A stretch of 64,000 nucleotides of DNA. Origin: Hymenobacter negativus. GTDB lineage: Bacteria; Bacteroidota; Bacteroidia; Cytophagales; Hymenobacteraceae. A program made the translations under genes and the position numbers. Each line of letters opens with the position of its first letter. Within the stretch, counting starts at the first letter, position 1. This document shows, piece by piece, positions 54,638 through 63,853 of the stretch. The notes beneath the pieces are model-generated. The model saw only the letters and a program-made list of their open reading frames with translations, was not told where the DNA came from and made no database searches. The DNA lies in NCBI RefSeq assembly GCF_016056375.1, contig NZ_JAEDAE010000005.1, positions 62,001-126,000 on the forward strand, written 5' to 3'.

Positions 54638-57490
54638 ATGAAACGACTTCTCGCCCCTCTCTTTCTAGCCACGCTGGGCCTCACCGCACAGGCCCAGGCC
54701 CCCAAGTGGCCGGCCATCACCCAGCAAACCAAGCCCTGGACGCGCTGGTGGTGGGAAGGCAGCGCCGTGAACAAAGCCGACCTCACCACCGTGCTCACCG
54801 AGTACCAGAAAGCCAACCTCGGTGGGCTGGAAATCACCACGATTTACGGCGTGAAGGGCGCGGAAAGCCAGTTCATCGACTTTCTCTCGCCGAAGTGGAT
54901 GGACATGCTCTCGCACACGCTCACCGAGGCCGGGCGGCTGGGGCTGGGCATTGATATGGCGCAGGCGTCGGGCTGGCCCTTCGGCGGGCCGTGGGTGGCC
55001 CCGGCCGACGCCTCGAAGTACGTGACCTACAAAACCTACGAGGTGAAAGGCGGCGCGAGCCTGAGCGAGCCGGTGAGCTTCATGCAGAAGCCCATTGCCA
55101 CGGCCATTGGCCACAAGGTCGACATCAAGCAGCTGGCCGACCCGGTGGCGAAAAACAAGAACATGCAAACCCTGGCCCTGGAGCAGGTGCGCTTCGAGAA
55201 ACCGCTGCCGCTGCAGGCGCTGATGGCGTACTCGGACAAGGGCGAAACGCTGGACCTGACCAGTAAAGTTGGGGCTGATGGCAAGCTGGCCTGGACCGCG
55301 CCGGCCGGCGCTTTGTGGACGCTCTATGCGCTGTTCCAGGGCGGGCACGGCAAGCAGGTGGAGCGCGCCGGCCCCGGTGGCGAGGGCGACGTGATTGACC
55401 ACTTCTCCAAAACCGCCACCGACCATTACCTAGCCTACTTCGACCAGGCCTTCAAGGGCCATGACGTGAAGCCGATTCGGGCGTTTTTCAACGACTCGTA
55501 CGAAGTTGACGATGCCCAGGGCGAGGCCAACTGGACGCCCCAGATGTTTGCCGAGTTCCAGAAGCGGCGCGGCTACGACCTGCGCCAGCACCTGCCCGCG
55601 CTGTTCAACAAGGCCTCGGAGGACGAAAACCAGCGCGTTCTTACCGATTACCGCCAGACGATTTCGGAGCTGCTGCTCGAAAACTACACCCAATCCTGGG
55701 GCGCCTGGGCCAAAACCCACGACGCACTGATTCGCAACCAGGCCCACGGCTCGCCGGCCAATATCCTGGATTTGTACGCCGCGACGGACATTCCCGAGAC
55801 GGAAGGCGAGGATTTGACGCGCATCAAATTCGCGTCGTCGGCCGCGCACGTCACGGGCAAACCGCTGACCTCGGCCGAGACGGCGACCTGGGAGAATGAC
55901 CATTTCCTGAGCAAACTCAGCGACGTTAAGAAGGCCATCGACCGGATGCTGCTGGGCGGGGTAAACCACGTTTTTTACCACGGCACGGCCTACTCGCCGC
56001 CCTCGGCTAAGTGGCCCGGGTGGCTGTTCTACGCCGCGGTGGAGTTTAACCCGCAGAACCCGTTCTGGACGGATTTTGGCAAGCTGAACCAGTACACGGC
56101 CCGGGCGCAGTCGTTTCTGCAAGCCGGCCAGCCCAGCAACGACGTGCTGCTGTACCTGCCCATTTCCGACGCTTACACCCGGCCCGGCAAGGTGCTGCTT
56201 CAGCACTTTGATGGCATCGAGCACGGCTTCAAAGGCCTGCCTATTGAGGCCACCAGCGAGCTCCTGTTGAGCAAGGGCTACGGCTACGATTTCATCTCCG
56301 ACAAGCAGGTGCAAGCCGTAAAAAACACCGGCAACACCCTCACCACCAGCGGCGGCGCTGTCTACCAAACCCTGCTCGTACCCGACGCCCACCTCATGCC
56401 GCTGCCCACGCTGGAAAGCCTGCTGAAGCTGGCCCAGAACGGCGCCACCATCCTGCTGCAAAACCAACTACCCGCCGACGTGCCCGGCCTCGGCAACCTC
56501 GAAAACCGTCGCAGCAACTTTAGGAAGCTGCTGGCCCAGCTCAAATTCAAGGCCGCGTCCCAGGCCGGCGTGCAGCAGGCCAGCCTCGGCAAGGGCCGCG
56601 TGCTGCTGGGCAACGACGTGCCGCAACTGCTAGCGCAGGCTGGTGTGCGCCGCGAAACCCTGGCCGACCAGGGCCTGCAGTTCACGCGCCGGAGCCATGC
56701 CCAGGGGCATTACTACTTCCTGGCCAACTGGGCCGAGAAGCCATTCGCCGGCTGGATAACCCTGCAAACGCCCGCCAAAGCCGCTGCCTTCTACAACCCC
56801 ATGACCGAGCAAACGGGCATGGCCCGTATTCGCGCCACGGCCAACGGGCTGCCCGAAATCTACGTGCAACTCAACCCTGGCGAAACCTGCATTCTCGACA
56901 CCAACGAAGGCGAGCGCACCGGCCCCGCCTACCCCTACCTCACCGTGGCCGCCGCGCCCCAGCCCCTCACCGGCCCCTGGGACCTGAATTTTATCTCGGG
57001 CGGCCCGGAATTGCCCGCCAAGCTGCAAACCAAGGAGCTGACTTCCTGGACCACGCTGGCCGGCGACGCGGGCCGCAAGTTCTCCGGCACCGCCACCTAC
57101 AGCACCACTTTTCCGTTGCCGCAAGGTTCCGCCGACGGCTTTCTGCTCGACCTCGGCCGGGTGGCCCAGAGCGCCCGCGTGCAGGTAAACGGCCAGCCCG
57201 CCACCACGCTCCTGGGCCCAGTGTATCAGGTATATGTACCTAAATACCAACTCAAAGCCAGCAACACCCTCACCGTGACGGTGAGCAACCTGATGGCCAA
57301 CCGCATTGAGGACCTGGACCGCAACCACGTCGACTGGAAGATTTTCTACAACACCAACATGCCCGCCAAGCTCAAGGAAAACCGGGGCGCCGACGGCCTT
57401 TTCACCACCGAAAACTGGAAGCCGCTGGAGTCCGGCCTACTCGGCCCCGTTACCCTCACGCCGGCATTCACGGGCGCACCGGCCCAATAA
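54638..57490 (+). CDS. Alpha-L-rhamnosidase-like glycoside hydrolase (GH106)
   Basis: This 950-aa secreted multidomain enzyme has a signal peptide to about residue 19 (LTAQAQ). GH106 marks are TRWWWEGSAVNKADLTTVL at about 35-53, then GGLEITTIYGVKG and GIDMAQASGWPFGGPWV. The later IRAFFNDSYEVD and GVNHVFYHGTAYSP lie in the TIM-barrel, and the C-terminal beta-sandwich region ends in a galactose-binding-like domain (about 780-940). It releases L-rhamnose from rhamnogalacturonan or other pectin side chains. The following gene is rhamnose mutarotase, 8 bp later, which supports rhamnose as product. Confidence 0.92.
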   Translation: MKRLLAPLFLATLGLTAQAQAPKWPAITQQTKPWTRWWWEGSAVNKADLTTVLTEYQKANLGGLEITTIYGVKGAESQFIDFLSPKWMDMLSHTLTEAGRLGLGIDMAQASGWPFGGPWVAPADASKYVTYKTYEVKGGASLSEPVSFMQKPIATAIGHKVDIKQLADPVAKNKNMQTLALEQVRFEKPLPLQALMAYSDKGETLDLTSKVGADGKLAWTAPAGALWTLYALFQGGHGKQVERAGPGGEGDVIDHFSKTATDHYLAYFDQAFKGHDVKPIRAFFNDSYEVDDAQGEANWTPQMFAEFQKRRGYDLRQHLPALFNKASEDENQRVLTDYRQTISELLLENYTQSWGAWAKTHDALIRNQAHGSPANILDLYAATDIPETEGEDLTRIKFASSAAHVTGKPLTSAETATWENDHFLSKLSDVKKAIDRMLLGGVNHVFYHGTAYSPPSAKWPGWLFYAAVEFNPQNPFWTDFGKLNQYTARAQSFLQAGQPSNDVLLYLPISDAYTRPGKVLLQHFDGIEHGFKGLPIEATSELLLSKGYGYDFISDKQVQAVKNTGNTLTTSGGAVYQTLLVPDAHLMPLPTLESLLKLAQNGATILLQNQLPADVPGLGNLENRRSNFRKLLAQLKFKAASQAGVQQASLGKGRVLLGNDVPQLLAQAGVRRETLADQGLQFTRRSHAQGHYYFLANWAEKPFAGWITLQTPAKAAAFYNPMTEQTGMARIRATANGLPEIYVQLNPGETCILDTNEGERTGPAYPYLTVAAAPQPLTGPWDLNFISGGPELPAKLQTKELTSWTTLAGDAGRKFSGTATYSTTFPLPQGSADGFLLDLGRVAQSARVQVNGQPATTLLGPVYQVYVPKYQLKASNTLTVTVSNLMANRIEDLDRNHVDWKIFYNTNMPAKLKENRGADGLFTTENWKPLESGLLGPVTLTPAFTGAPAQ

Positions 57491-57498
57491 TTTCAACC

Positions 57499-57813
57499 AT
57501 GGAAGAAGTAGCTTTCACAATGCAGCTGCGGCCCGGCGTGGCCGCCGAATACCAGCGCCGCCACGACGAGATATGGCCCGAGCTTTCGGCCTTGTTGACC
57601 GAGGCTGGCATTCGGGATTATTCCATTTACCTCGACGCTGCCAGCGGCCGGCTGTTTGCGGTGCAAAAGCGCGTGCCCGGCCACACCACGGCTGGTTTGC
57701 CGGCTACCGAAATCATGCAGCGCTGGTGGGCCTACATGGGCGACTTGATGGAAACCAACCCGGACAATTCGCCCGTGGTGCAGCCGCTAGCGCGGGTTTT
57801 TCACCTTGATTAG
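57499..57813 (+). CDS. rhaM: L-rhamnose mutarotase
   Basis: This 104-aa protein matches RhaM: FTMQLRPGVAAEYQRRHDE at 6-24 with the catalytic His of this segment, IWPELSALLTEAGIRDYSIYL split across 25-45, and WWAYMGDLMETNPDNSPV near the C-terminus. It converts alpha and beta anomers of L-rhamnose so that the isomerase gets its preferred form. It lies 8 bp after the rhamnosidase, in the same transcript, while the isomerase and kinase genes are on the opposite strand at 61-63.7 kb. Confidence 0.95.
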   Translation: MEEVAFTMQLRPGVAAEYQRRHDEIWPELSALLTEAGIRDYSIYLDAASGRLFAVQKRVPGHTTAGLPATEIMQRWWAYMGDLMETNPDNSPVVQPLARVFHLD

Positions 57814-58038
57814 TATACTTTTTTTCGCTAGCAGGAGGGTGCGGGAAGGTTCGTAGTCTACTAATTCCCAGCTTTGTGGCGTGAGTGCAAACAACCTGAC
57901 GGGCCCGTAGCCCGCCGGAGAAACGATGGGTGGGAGTCCTCTTTCCTCTATTCGCCGCTACGGGTCACGTCAGTGTTGTGGCGCCAATAGCCGCGTGGCT
58001 GGCGCAGCAAGTTTAAGTATTAATGGACCCCAAAGCTG
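57814..58038. other. Intergenic region at the convergent pectin / lut boundary
   Basis: 225 bp before the terminator at 58039. GC-rich segments around 57900-57925 (GGGCCCGTAGCCCG) could fold, but I found no consistent riboswitch, repeat or gene. Confidence 0.25.
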
Positions 58039-58076
58039 AAGAAGCGGCCCCCATTGGGAGCCGCTTCTTTTTTTGC
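58039..58076. terminator. Intrinsic terminator between convergent genes
   Basis: AAGAAGCGGC (58039-58048) pairs with GCCGCTTCTT (58060-58069), followed by a run of T. It ends the pectin unit and can also stop the lutC transcript. Confidence 0.88.
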
Positions 58077-58098
58077 TTGAAAACGGAGGGCGAAAGGC

Positions 58099-58668
58099 TC
58101 AATACAGCAGCACCACGAGGCTGCGGGCACCGTGCGCGCCAATCACCAGCGACTGTTCGATATCGGCCGTTTTGGATGGGCCGGCCACGAATTTGCCGTA
58201 GCCGCCGGTATTCGGGAGCTGCGCGTAAGCCTGGTGCATAGTGGCCACGATGCGCCGCTGGTCGAGCACCAGCGCCAGGTGCTGGGTGATGGTGGGCAGC
58301 GCCCGGTTCATCATATTTGCCTCCGGCAACCACACGGCTCCGTTCTCAGCCACGCCGATTTCGCCCGGCAACACGGCCAGGTCGATAGCGGCCAGAATGC
58401 CGGTGGGCGTTTGCGCATTGATGGGCACGGAAGCCGCAAACAAGGGCGAGGCCGTGGCCCGTGCCTCGGGGAAAAGTTGTTGAAGCGTAGGCACTAGTTC
58501 AGCCAGCCCACTCATGCGTACTACCGTGCCGCCGATGCCGGCCAGCACCGTGGTAAACCGTTCAATGGTGGCCTCGCCGCCGAAATCCGGCACGGTGGGC
58601 AGCGGCAGCTCGGCTGGCTTATTGGCCCTGGCGGCGTCCAGAATGCGGTCGCGGGATGCGGTGCTCAT
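58099..58668 (-). CDS. lutC: Lactate utilization protein C (LutC/YkgG family)
   Basis: This 189-aa soluble protein of the LUD (DUF162) family has VAENGAVWLPEANMMNRALP and the GYGKFVAGPSKTADIEQSLV segment with the family C-terminus GAHGARSLVVLLY. LutC works with LutA and LutB in the oxidation of L-lactate to pyruvate. The ATG at 58668 overlaps the LutB stop in ATGA, so translation is coupled. A longer frame upstream would run into lutB and is not real. Confidence 0.93.
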   Translation of the reverse strand: MSTASRDRILDAARANKPAELPLPTVPDFGGEATIERFTTVLAGIGGTVVRMSGLAELVPTLQQLFPEARATASPLFAASVPINAQTPTGILAAIDLAVLPGEIGVAENGAVWLPEANMMNRALPTITQHLALVLDQRRIVATMHQAYAQLPNTGGYGKFVAGPSKTADIEQSLVIGAHGARSLVVLLY

Positions 58669-60065
58669 GCGGGGACTTTGGGGTTCGGGAGCTGGGTGGC
58701 GGGTTGCGGCTGCTTGGCATACCACTCGCGGAAGCTTTGCCTGGGTGCCTCGGGCAGCTCGCGGGCCACGGCCCAGGCATTCATGGAAGGGGCGTGGGTG
58801 AGGCCGTGCGGCAGCAGGCGCAGCGCCTTGCGCGCGAATTGCCCGCCGAGGCCGTACACGCGGGTGCTGGCCAGCACGCGGCCCATAAATTTCATACTCC
58901 ACTTCTTCGCGGCCGGGATTTCGTTGGCCTCGCCCAGCACCTGCCGCCACTTGTAGAGCTGGGTGTGAATGTCAATTTTCACCGGGCACACGTCGGTGCA
59001 CGAGCCGCAGAGCGTGCTGGCGAACGGCAGCGAGGCGTGCTTTTTCATGTCGATGTTGGGCGACAGAATGGCGCCAATCGGCCCCGGCACGGTGAAATCG
59101 TAGCTGTGGCCGCCGCTGCGCCGGTACACCGGACAGGTGTTCATGCAGGCCCCGCAGCGAATGCATTTCAGCGAAGCGCGGAAATCGGGCCGGCCCAGCT
59201 GCTGCGTGCGTCCATTATCCACGATGACGATGTGCATCTCTTTGCCCGCCACGGGCTTGGTGAAGTGCGAGGTGTAAGTCGTAACGGGCTGGCCGGTAGC
59301 GCTCCGGGCCAGCAGCCGAGTAAACACGCCCAAATCGGTCAGGCGCGGAATAATTTTCTCGATGCCCATGCAGGCGATGTGCACGGCCGCCAGGTTCACG
59401 CCCAAATCGGCGTTGCCTTCGTTGGTACATACCACTACGCCCCCCGTTTCGGCGATGGCAAAATTGACGCCCGAAATGGCCACCTCGCCCGCAATGAACT
59501 TGCCCCGCAAATGCTGACGAGCAGCCTCGGTGAGGCGCTGCGGGTCGCTTTCGCCTTTCTCCGTGCCCAGGTGCGTGTGGAAAGTGTCGCCTACGTCCTC
59601 CTTCTTCAAATGGATGGCCGGCAGCACGATATGGCTCGGCGGCTCGTCCCGAAACTGAATAATCCGCTCGCCCAAATCCGTATCCACCACCTCAATGCCG
59701 TGCTTTATGAGGTACGGATTCAGATGGCATTCCTCGGTCAGCATCGACTTGCTCTTGACGATGCGCGTAGCGCCCTGCTGCTGAATAATGTCCAGGATAA
59801 TGGCGTTATGCTCGGCCGCGTCGGCGGCCCAGTGCACGTGCACGCCGTTAGCTTGGGCGGCGGCCTCAAACTCCTGCAAATACAGGTCAAGCCGGCTCAG
59901 GGTGTGGTTTTTGATGCCGGACGCCAGTTCGCGCAGCTCCTGAAACTCGGGCACGCCGTACGCCGCCCGGTCGCGCTTCTCGCGTACAAACCACAGGGTT
60001 TCGTCGTGCCAGGTGGTGCGGTCAGCATCCAGCAAAAACTTATCGGCGCGAATGGCGTGGGACAT
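58665..60065 (-). CDS. lutB: Lactate utilization iron-sulfur protein B (LutB/YkgF family)
   Basis: This 466-aa protein has a LUD domain (about 60-290) and two 4Fe-4S binding clusters. Cys301, 304, 307 and 311 lie in CIRCGACMNTCPVYRR; Cys353, 356 and 360 in CGSCTDVCPVKI. It carries electrons in the three-part L-lactate dehydrogenase complex, feeding the respiratory chain. Its 3' end overlaps lutC by 4 nt; a family A palindrome separates it from lutA. The function in this locus fits lactate made from lactaldehyde in rhamnose breakdown. Confidence 0.95.
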   Translation of the reverse strand: MSHAIRADKFLLDADRTTWHDETLWFVREKRDRAAYGVPEFQELRELASGIKNHTLSRLDLYLQEFEAAAQANGVHVHWAADAAEHNAIILDIIQQQGATRIVKSKSMLTEECHLNPYLIKHGIEVVDTDLGERIIQFRDEPPSHIVLPAIHLKKEDVGDTFHTHLGTEKGESDPQRLTEAARQHLRGKFIAGEVAISGVNFAIAETGGVVVCTNEGNADLGVNLAAVHIACMGIEKIIPRLTDLGVFTRLLARSATGQPVTTYTSHFTKPVAGKEMHIVIVDNGRTQQLGRPDFRASLKCIRCGACMNTCPVYRRSGGHSYDFTVPGPIGAILSPNIDMKKHASLPFASTLCGSCTDVCPVKIDIHTQLYKWRQVLGEANEIPAAKKWSMKFMGRVLASTRVYGLGGQFARKALRLLPHGLTHAPSMNAWAVARELPEAPRQSFREWYAKQPQPATQLPNPKVPA

Positions 60066-60108
60066 GAGGTGGGGTCGTGGGTTGGTGGGGTGGCGGAGTG
60101 GTGCGAAT

Positions 60109-60210
60109 TGTCATCCTGAGCGCAGCGAAGGACCTTATCGCCGCTGAACAACTTGCAGTAATTCAAACTACGCAGCCGTGATAAGGTCCTTCGCTGCGCT
60201 CAGGATGACA
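60109..60210. repeat. Palindromic element, family A copy 3
   Basis: Perfect 31-bp inverted arms (60109-60139 and 60180-60210) with a 40-bp spacer. It is the same family as 49681 and 6372. It sits inside the lut operon between lutA and lutB, where a hairpin could set relative transcript levels. Confidence 0.93.
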
Positions 60211-60217
60211 GAAATTT

Positions 60218-60958
60218 TTAAGCCACTACCCCATTCAAAATCTCGGCGGCGTGCATCACCTTAATTGGCAGCCTAGCGCGGCGCACAATGCCTTCCAAGT
60301 GCATCAGGCACGACATGTCGCTGCCGGTGAGTACCTGCGTGCCGTTGCGCACGTGGTCCGCCACGCGGTCCTGGCCCATGCGGGCGGAGATGCCGGCCTC
60401 GCTCACGCAGAAGGTGCCGCCGAAGCCGCAGCATTCGTCGTTGCGGTTGAGTTGGGTCAGCTCCAGGCCGTCGAGGGAGCGTAACAGGCGGCTGAGCTGG
60501 CCGTCGCGCACGGGCGTCATTTCCGATTCGTTGGCCTGGTGCAGGCCGCGCTGGCCGTGGCAGCTCAGGTGCAAACCCACTTTGTGGGGGAAGGCACCGG
60601 GTAGGCTTTCCACCTTCAGCACCGTGCTGATGAAGTCAATCAGGTCATACGCCGCGCCGCGCACGTGCTGCACATCGGCGGTCTGGTCCAGCTTATCGAA
60701 ATGCTTGCGGACGTGATACACGCAGCTGCCTGAGGGCGCCACCACGTAGTCGTAGTCGCTGAATGTGTCGACGAAGTGCTTGTAGATGGGTAGGGCGTCA
60801 CGCTCACAGCCGCTATTAGCCAGCGGCTGGCCGCAGCAGGTTTGCTGAGCGGGGAAGTGCGCCTGCACGCCCAGCTTTTCCAGCAGCTGCAGCGTGGCAA
60901 TGCCGACCTGCGGGTAGAACTGGTCGATGTAGCAGGGGACGAATAGGGCAACTTTCAT
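60218..60958 (-). CDS. lutA: Lactate utilization protein A (LutA/YkgE family)
   Basis: This 246-aa protein carries two cysteine-rich CCG domains: CCGQPLANSGC at about 43-53 and NDECCGFGGTFCVSEAG at about 170-186. These are the cofactor-binding repeats of LutA and heterodisulfide-reductase-like proteins. It forms the L-lactate dehydrogenase with LutB and LutC. The order lutA-lutB-lutC on the minus strand is canonical, but the lutA-lutB gap (152 bp) is widened by an inserted palindrome. Confidence 0.94.
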   Translation of the reverse strand: MKVALFVPCYIDQFYPQVGIATLQLLEKLGVQAHFPAQQTCCGQPLANSGCERDALPIYKHFVDTFSDYDYVVAPSGSCVYHVRKHFDKLDQTADVQHVRGAAYDLIDFISTVLKVESLPGAFPHKVGLHLSCHGQRGLHQANESEMTPVRDGQLSRLLRSLDGLELTQLNRNDECCGFGGTFCVSEAGISARMGQDRVADHVRNGTQVLTGSDMSCLMHLEGIVRRARLPIKVMHAAEILNGVVA

Positions 60959-60973
60959 TCTTATTCTCTAGGG

Positions 60974-61064
60974 GTAGAGACACATACTTGCGTCTCGTCG
61001 TTGAACGGCCAGCGGAATACCTGAACAACATCAGCAACGACGAGACGCAAGCATGCGTCTCTAC
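60974..61064. repeat. Palindromic element, family B copy 4 (REPIN-like)
   Basis: 30-bp inverted arms (60974-61003 and 61035-61064; two mismatches) with GTAG plus hairpin AGACGCA-TGCT-TGCGTCT. It separates the kinase gene from lutA. Spacer ends match copy 2 (TTGAACGGCC and AACATCAGCAACGACGAG). Confidence 0.93.
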
Positions 61065-61073
61065 CTCGCCTGA

Positions 61074-62471
61074 CTACTTACTCACGGGCGCGACGTCATT
61101 GCGCACAGCCGCTAATGGCATGTCATCCTCATCGGTAAACAGCGGCTGTGTTTTCTTCAGCGCCTCGCCCTGCTCTAGGTGCACCAAGGCACCCAACGCG
61201 GTGGCCTGCGGCACTTCCAGCGTGCGGATTTCCGCTTTCGGGAAGTTCCAGCTCAGCGTTTGCATGAAGAGCGGGTTACGGGCAAAACCGCCATCAACAA
61301 AGATGGTTTTCTCGCCTTGCCACACCAGATGGATGGATTCGAGCAGGATGTTAATTAGCCCGTGCATGAGGTGCTGGTAGGCATCCGAGGCGGTGCGGAA
61401 GCCGCTCAGGTCCCATTCTTCGGCCGGTTGGTCGGGGAAGGGGCCGGTGCCGGCCATGCAGGCGGGGCGGAAGCCGGCCGAAGCCTCATCGTAGGGCCGC
61501 GCCAGTACGATGGAGCGGTAAAAATCGGGCTTGACGTGGAAGTGAGCGGCGATGCGCTCCACCTGGTAGTCGTGCTCGCGGCCCAGGAACACGCGGGCGG
61601 CGCGGGTGGCCTCGCCCCGGGGCGTCATGAAGCTGAGGCAGTCGCGGCGCAACAGCTCCGGGGTGAGAGAGTTGCTGTTGAAGGGATTGATGGTAACCGA
61701 CCAGGTGCCGGTGGATACCAGCACGAAGGGCTCGTCATGCTCGGCCAAGTAAGGCATCACGGCCGAGGTGCTGTCGTGCAAGCCCACGCCCACCATGATG
61801 CCGTCGACCACCGAAGCAATGGAGTCGCGGGTGAGGGGCGCCAGCTTCTCGTCGATGCCCTCGCGGTACACCCATTCGTGGTAGTCACCACGCTTGTAGT
61901 CCCACAGGGCCGTGTGGCAGCCAATGGAGGTGAAGTCGCTGAATTTTTCGCCCGAAATCAGGTAGGAGAGGTAGTTCGGCAGGTGCAGCGAAGTGTGAAT
62001 CTGGGCGAACTTCTCCGGCTTGGCGTATTTCAGCCAATACAGTTGCAGGCCCGAATTCAGCAGGCCCAGGCGCGGCGAGCAAGTGTCGGCCGCGAATTCC
62101 TCCGGCGATTGGCCCAGCTCGGCGTAGAACTTGGCCTCGATGTCGGCCGGCATGGGCTTGAGGTAGTTGTAGAGCGGCAGCATGGGCTGGCCGTCGGCCC
62201 CCAGGTGCACCCAACTGGCGCCGTAGGCTGTGAAGTTCACGCCCTTCACGGTGTAGTGCGGGTGCTGCCGCAGCTGCTTCCAGTGGTCGAGCACCCACTC
62301 CGTGAGGCGGGGCAGGTGGTCGCACACGAAGCCGTCATCGTCCAGCACATCGGTGCAGACGTGCAACTCCTCGTTGATAATCTGCTGGTCCTCGTCAAAG
62401 AGAATCAGCTTCTTGTTGGTCTTGCCGATGTCAAAAACGGCATAGACGGTTTTCTTGATGCTCGGATTCAT
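61074..62471 (-). CDS. rhaB: FGGY-family carbohydrate kinase, rhamnulokinase-like
   Basis: This 465-aa two-domain kinase has the N-terminal phosphate motif FDIGKTNKKLILFDEDQQI at about 13-31. GVGLHDSTSAVMPYL is at about 230-245, and the second FGGY ATP region includes STGTWSVTINPFN and FVDGGFARNPLFMQTL. The family phosphorylates sugars at C1 or a terminal carbon; the rhamnose isomerase next to it suggests L-rhamnulose. The start ATG (62469-62471 on the minus strand) overlaps the isomerase stop by 4 nt. An aldolase is not in the window and should lie elsewhere. The symbol is assigned from context and general similarity. Confidence 0.82.
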   Translation of the reverse strand: MNPSIKKTVYAVFDIGKTNKKLILFDEDQQIINEELHVCTDVLDDDGFVCDHLPRLTEWVLDHWKQLRQHPHYTVKGVNFTAYGASWVHLGADGQPMLPLYNYLKPMPADIEAKFYAELGQSPEEFAADTCSPRLGLLNSGLQLYWLKYAKPEKFAQIHTSLHLPNYLSYLISGEKFSDFTSIGCHTALWDYKRGDYHEWVYREGIDEKLAPLTRDSIASVVDGIMVGVGLHDSTSAVMPYLAEHDEPFVLVSTGTWSVTINPFNSNSLTPELLRRDCLSFMTPRGEATRAARVFLGREHDYQVERIAAHFHVKPDFYRSIVLARPYDEASAGFRPACMAGTGPFPDQPAEEWDLSGFRTASDAYQHLMHGLINILLESIHLVWQGEKTIFVDGGFARNPLFMQTLSWNFPKAEIRTLEVPQATALGALVHLEQGEALKKTQPLFTDEDDMPLAAVRNDVAPVSK

Positions 62472-63748
62472 AGCCCTGTCGATACGCTGTGCTTGCCGCG
62501 CTGCTGGATGAGTTTCTCGCGCACACCCTCGGCGCGGAAGGCCGTGAGGGGCCGAATGGCGCCGCCGGCGCGCAGGTAGGCTTCCGATACCAGCGGGCGC
62601 ACATCGGTGAGGAAAGCGTCGCGCAGAATTTCCTCGGCGCGTACCACGTCGTTGGCTTCCTGGGCTTCGGCCAGGGCCTCGCGGTCCACGAGCAGGGCCT
62701 TGGCGTAGGCCGAGAGGATGTTGTCGACCGATTGCAGGAGGTCTTCCAGCGGGTCTTTCACGTTGTGGCTAGCGTCAATCATGTAGGCCACGGCCTCGGC
62801 GGGTACAGATTGGTCGAGGGCGGCGTCTACTAGTTCGTTGAAAATCAGGAACAGCTGGAAGGGCTTGATGCTGCCGGTCGTGAGGTCGTCGTCGCCGTAC
62901 ATCGAGCCGTTGAAGTGGAAGCCGCCCAGGCGGCCGAACTGCCGCAGGCGGCCCACAATCTGCTCGATGTTGGTGTTGGGCAGGTGGTGGCCGAGGTCAA
63001 CCAATACCTGCGCCTGTTGGCCCAGCGCCTGGCACAGGGCCAGCGAGGTGCCCCAGTCGGGAATCACCATCGAGTAGAAGTTGGGCTCGTAAGGCTTGTA
63101 CTCCACCAGCATGGTCCAGTCGCTCGGCATGGCCTCGTAAATGGCTGCCAGCGACTCCTGCGTGCGCAGAAACGCGCGGCGCAGGTGCGACTGGCCGGGG
63201 AAGTTGGAGCCGTCGGCCAGCCACACGGTCAGCGTTTTGGCGTCGAGCTGTTGGCCGTAGCGCACGCAGTCGATGTTGTGCTGAATGGCCTGCTCGCGCA
63301 CCGCCTTATCGGTGTGGCTGAGCGAGCCGAACTTGTATGACTGCGTCTGTTCTTTCTGGTCCTGGAAGGTGTTGGAGTTCACCGAATCAATCACCAGACC
63401 TTTTTCCTTTAGTAGTTGCTGCAGGCCGGGAATGTCCTGCGGAATATCCCACGGAATGTGCAGCGAAATGGAGTTCGACGAGCGGTTCAGCGCCTGCAGA
63501 ATGCCCACGTCGCCGATTTTGTCTTCCAGCGTCGCGGGCTCGCCACCGGCTGCGAACCGGCCGAAGCGGGTGCCGCCCGTGCCCAGCGCCCAGCTCGGAA
63601 TCGCCACCTGAAAATCAATCAGCTTCTGGACCACGGCGGGCACATCGGCATGGCGCAGGCGCGGCGAATCGGCCGTATACTGAAACTGAGTTTGGTGCTC
63701 GGCCAGCAGCGGCTGGTTGAGTTCGGCGAGGCGTTGGTCAGAGAACAT
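62468..63748 (-). CDS. rhaI: L-rhamnose isomerase, TIM-barrel (RhaI-like)
   Basis: This 426-aa TIM-barrel isomerase resembles the Pseudomonas-type L-rhamnose isomerase. VAIPSWALGTGGTRFGRFAA is near residue 50 and the LHIPWDIPQDIPGLQQLL segment follows. MLVEYKPYEPNFYSMVIPDW and VLVDLGHHLPNTNIEQIVG hold the Glu, Asp and His expected to bind the metal. It converts L-rhamnose to L-rhamnulose. The ATG at 63748 is preferred over 63793, since the added residues are basic and unlike the family. It is the first gene of the minus-strand rha/lut unit. Confidence 0.88.
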   Translation of the reverse strand: MFSDQRLAELNQPLLAEHQTQFQYTADSPRLRHADVPAVVQKLIDFQVAIPSWALGTGGTRFGRFAAGGEPATLEDKIGDVGILQALNRSSNSISLHIPWDIPQDIPGLQQLLKEKGLVIDSVNSNTFQDQKEQTQSYKFGSLSHTDKAVREQAIQHNIDCVRYGQQLDAKTLTVWLADGSNFPGQSHLRRAFLRTQESLAAIYEAMPSDWTMLVEYKPYEPNFYSMVIPDWGTSLALCQALGQQAQVLVDLGHHLPNTNIEQIVGRLRQFGRLGGFHFNGSMYGDDDLTTGSIKPFQLFLIFNELVDAALDQSVPAEAVAYMIDASHNVKDPLEDLLQSVDNILSAYAKALLVDREALAEAQEANDVVRAEEILRDAFLTDVRPLVSEAYLRAGGAIRPLTAFRAEGVREKLIQQRGKHSVSTGL

Positions 63749-63853
63749 AGTGGGCGAGAGGAATAAGGTCCGGGGTTGGTTGGGTAGATACAAATTACCC
63801 GTTCCCGGAAGGGCGAACTGTTCTGGGCTCTCCTGTTTTGCGCGGGAAACCTG

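Noticed and set aside
57814..58038. Possible riboswitch or small RNA between rhaM and the lut genes
   Set aside because: Only short GC-rich complementarity was found, with no recognisable conserved core.
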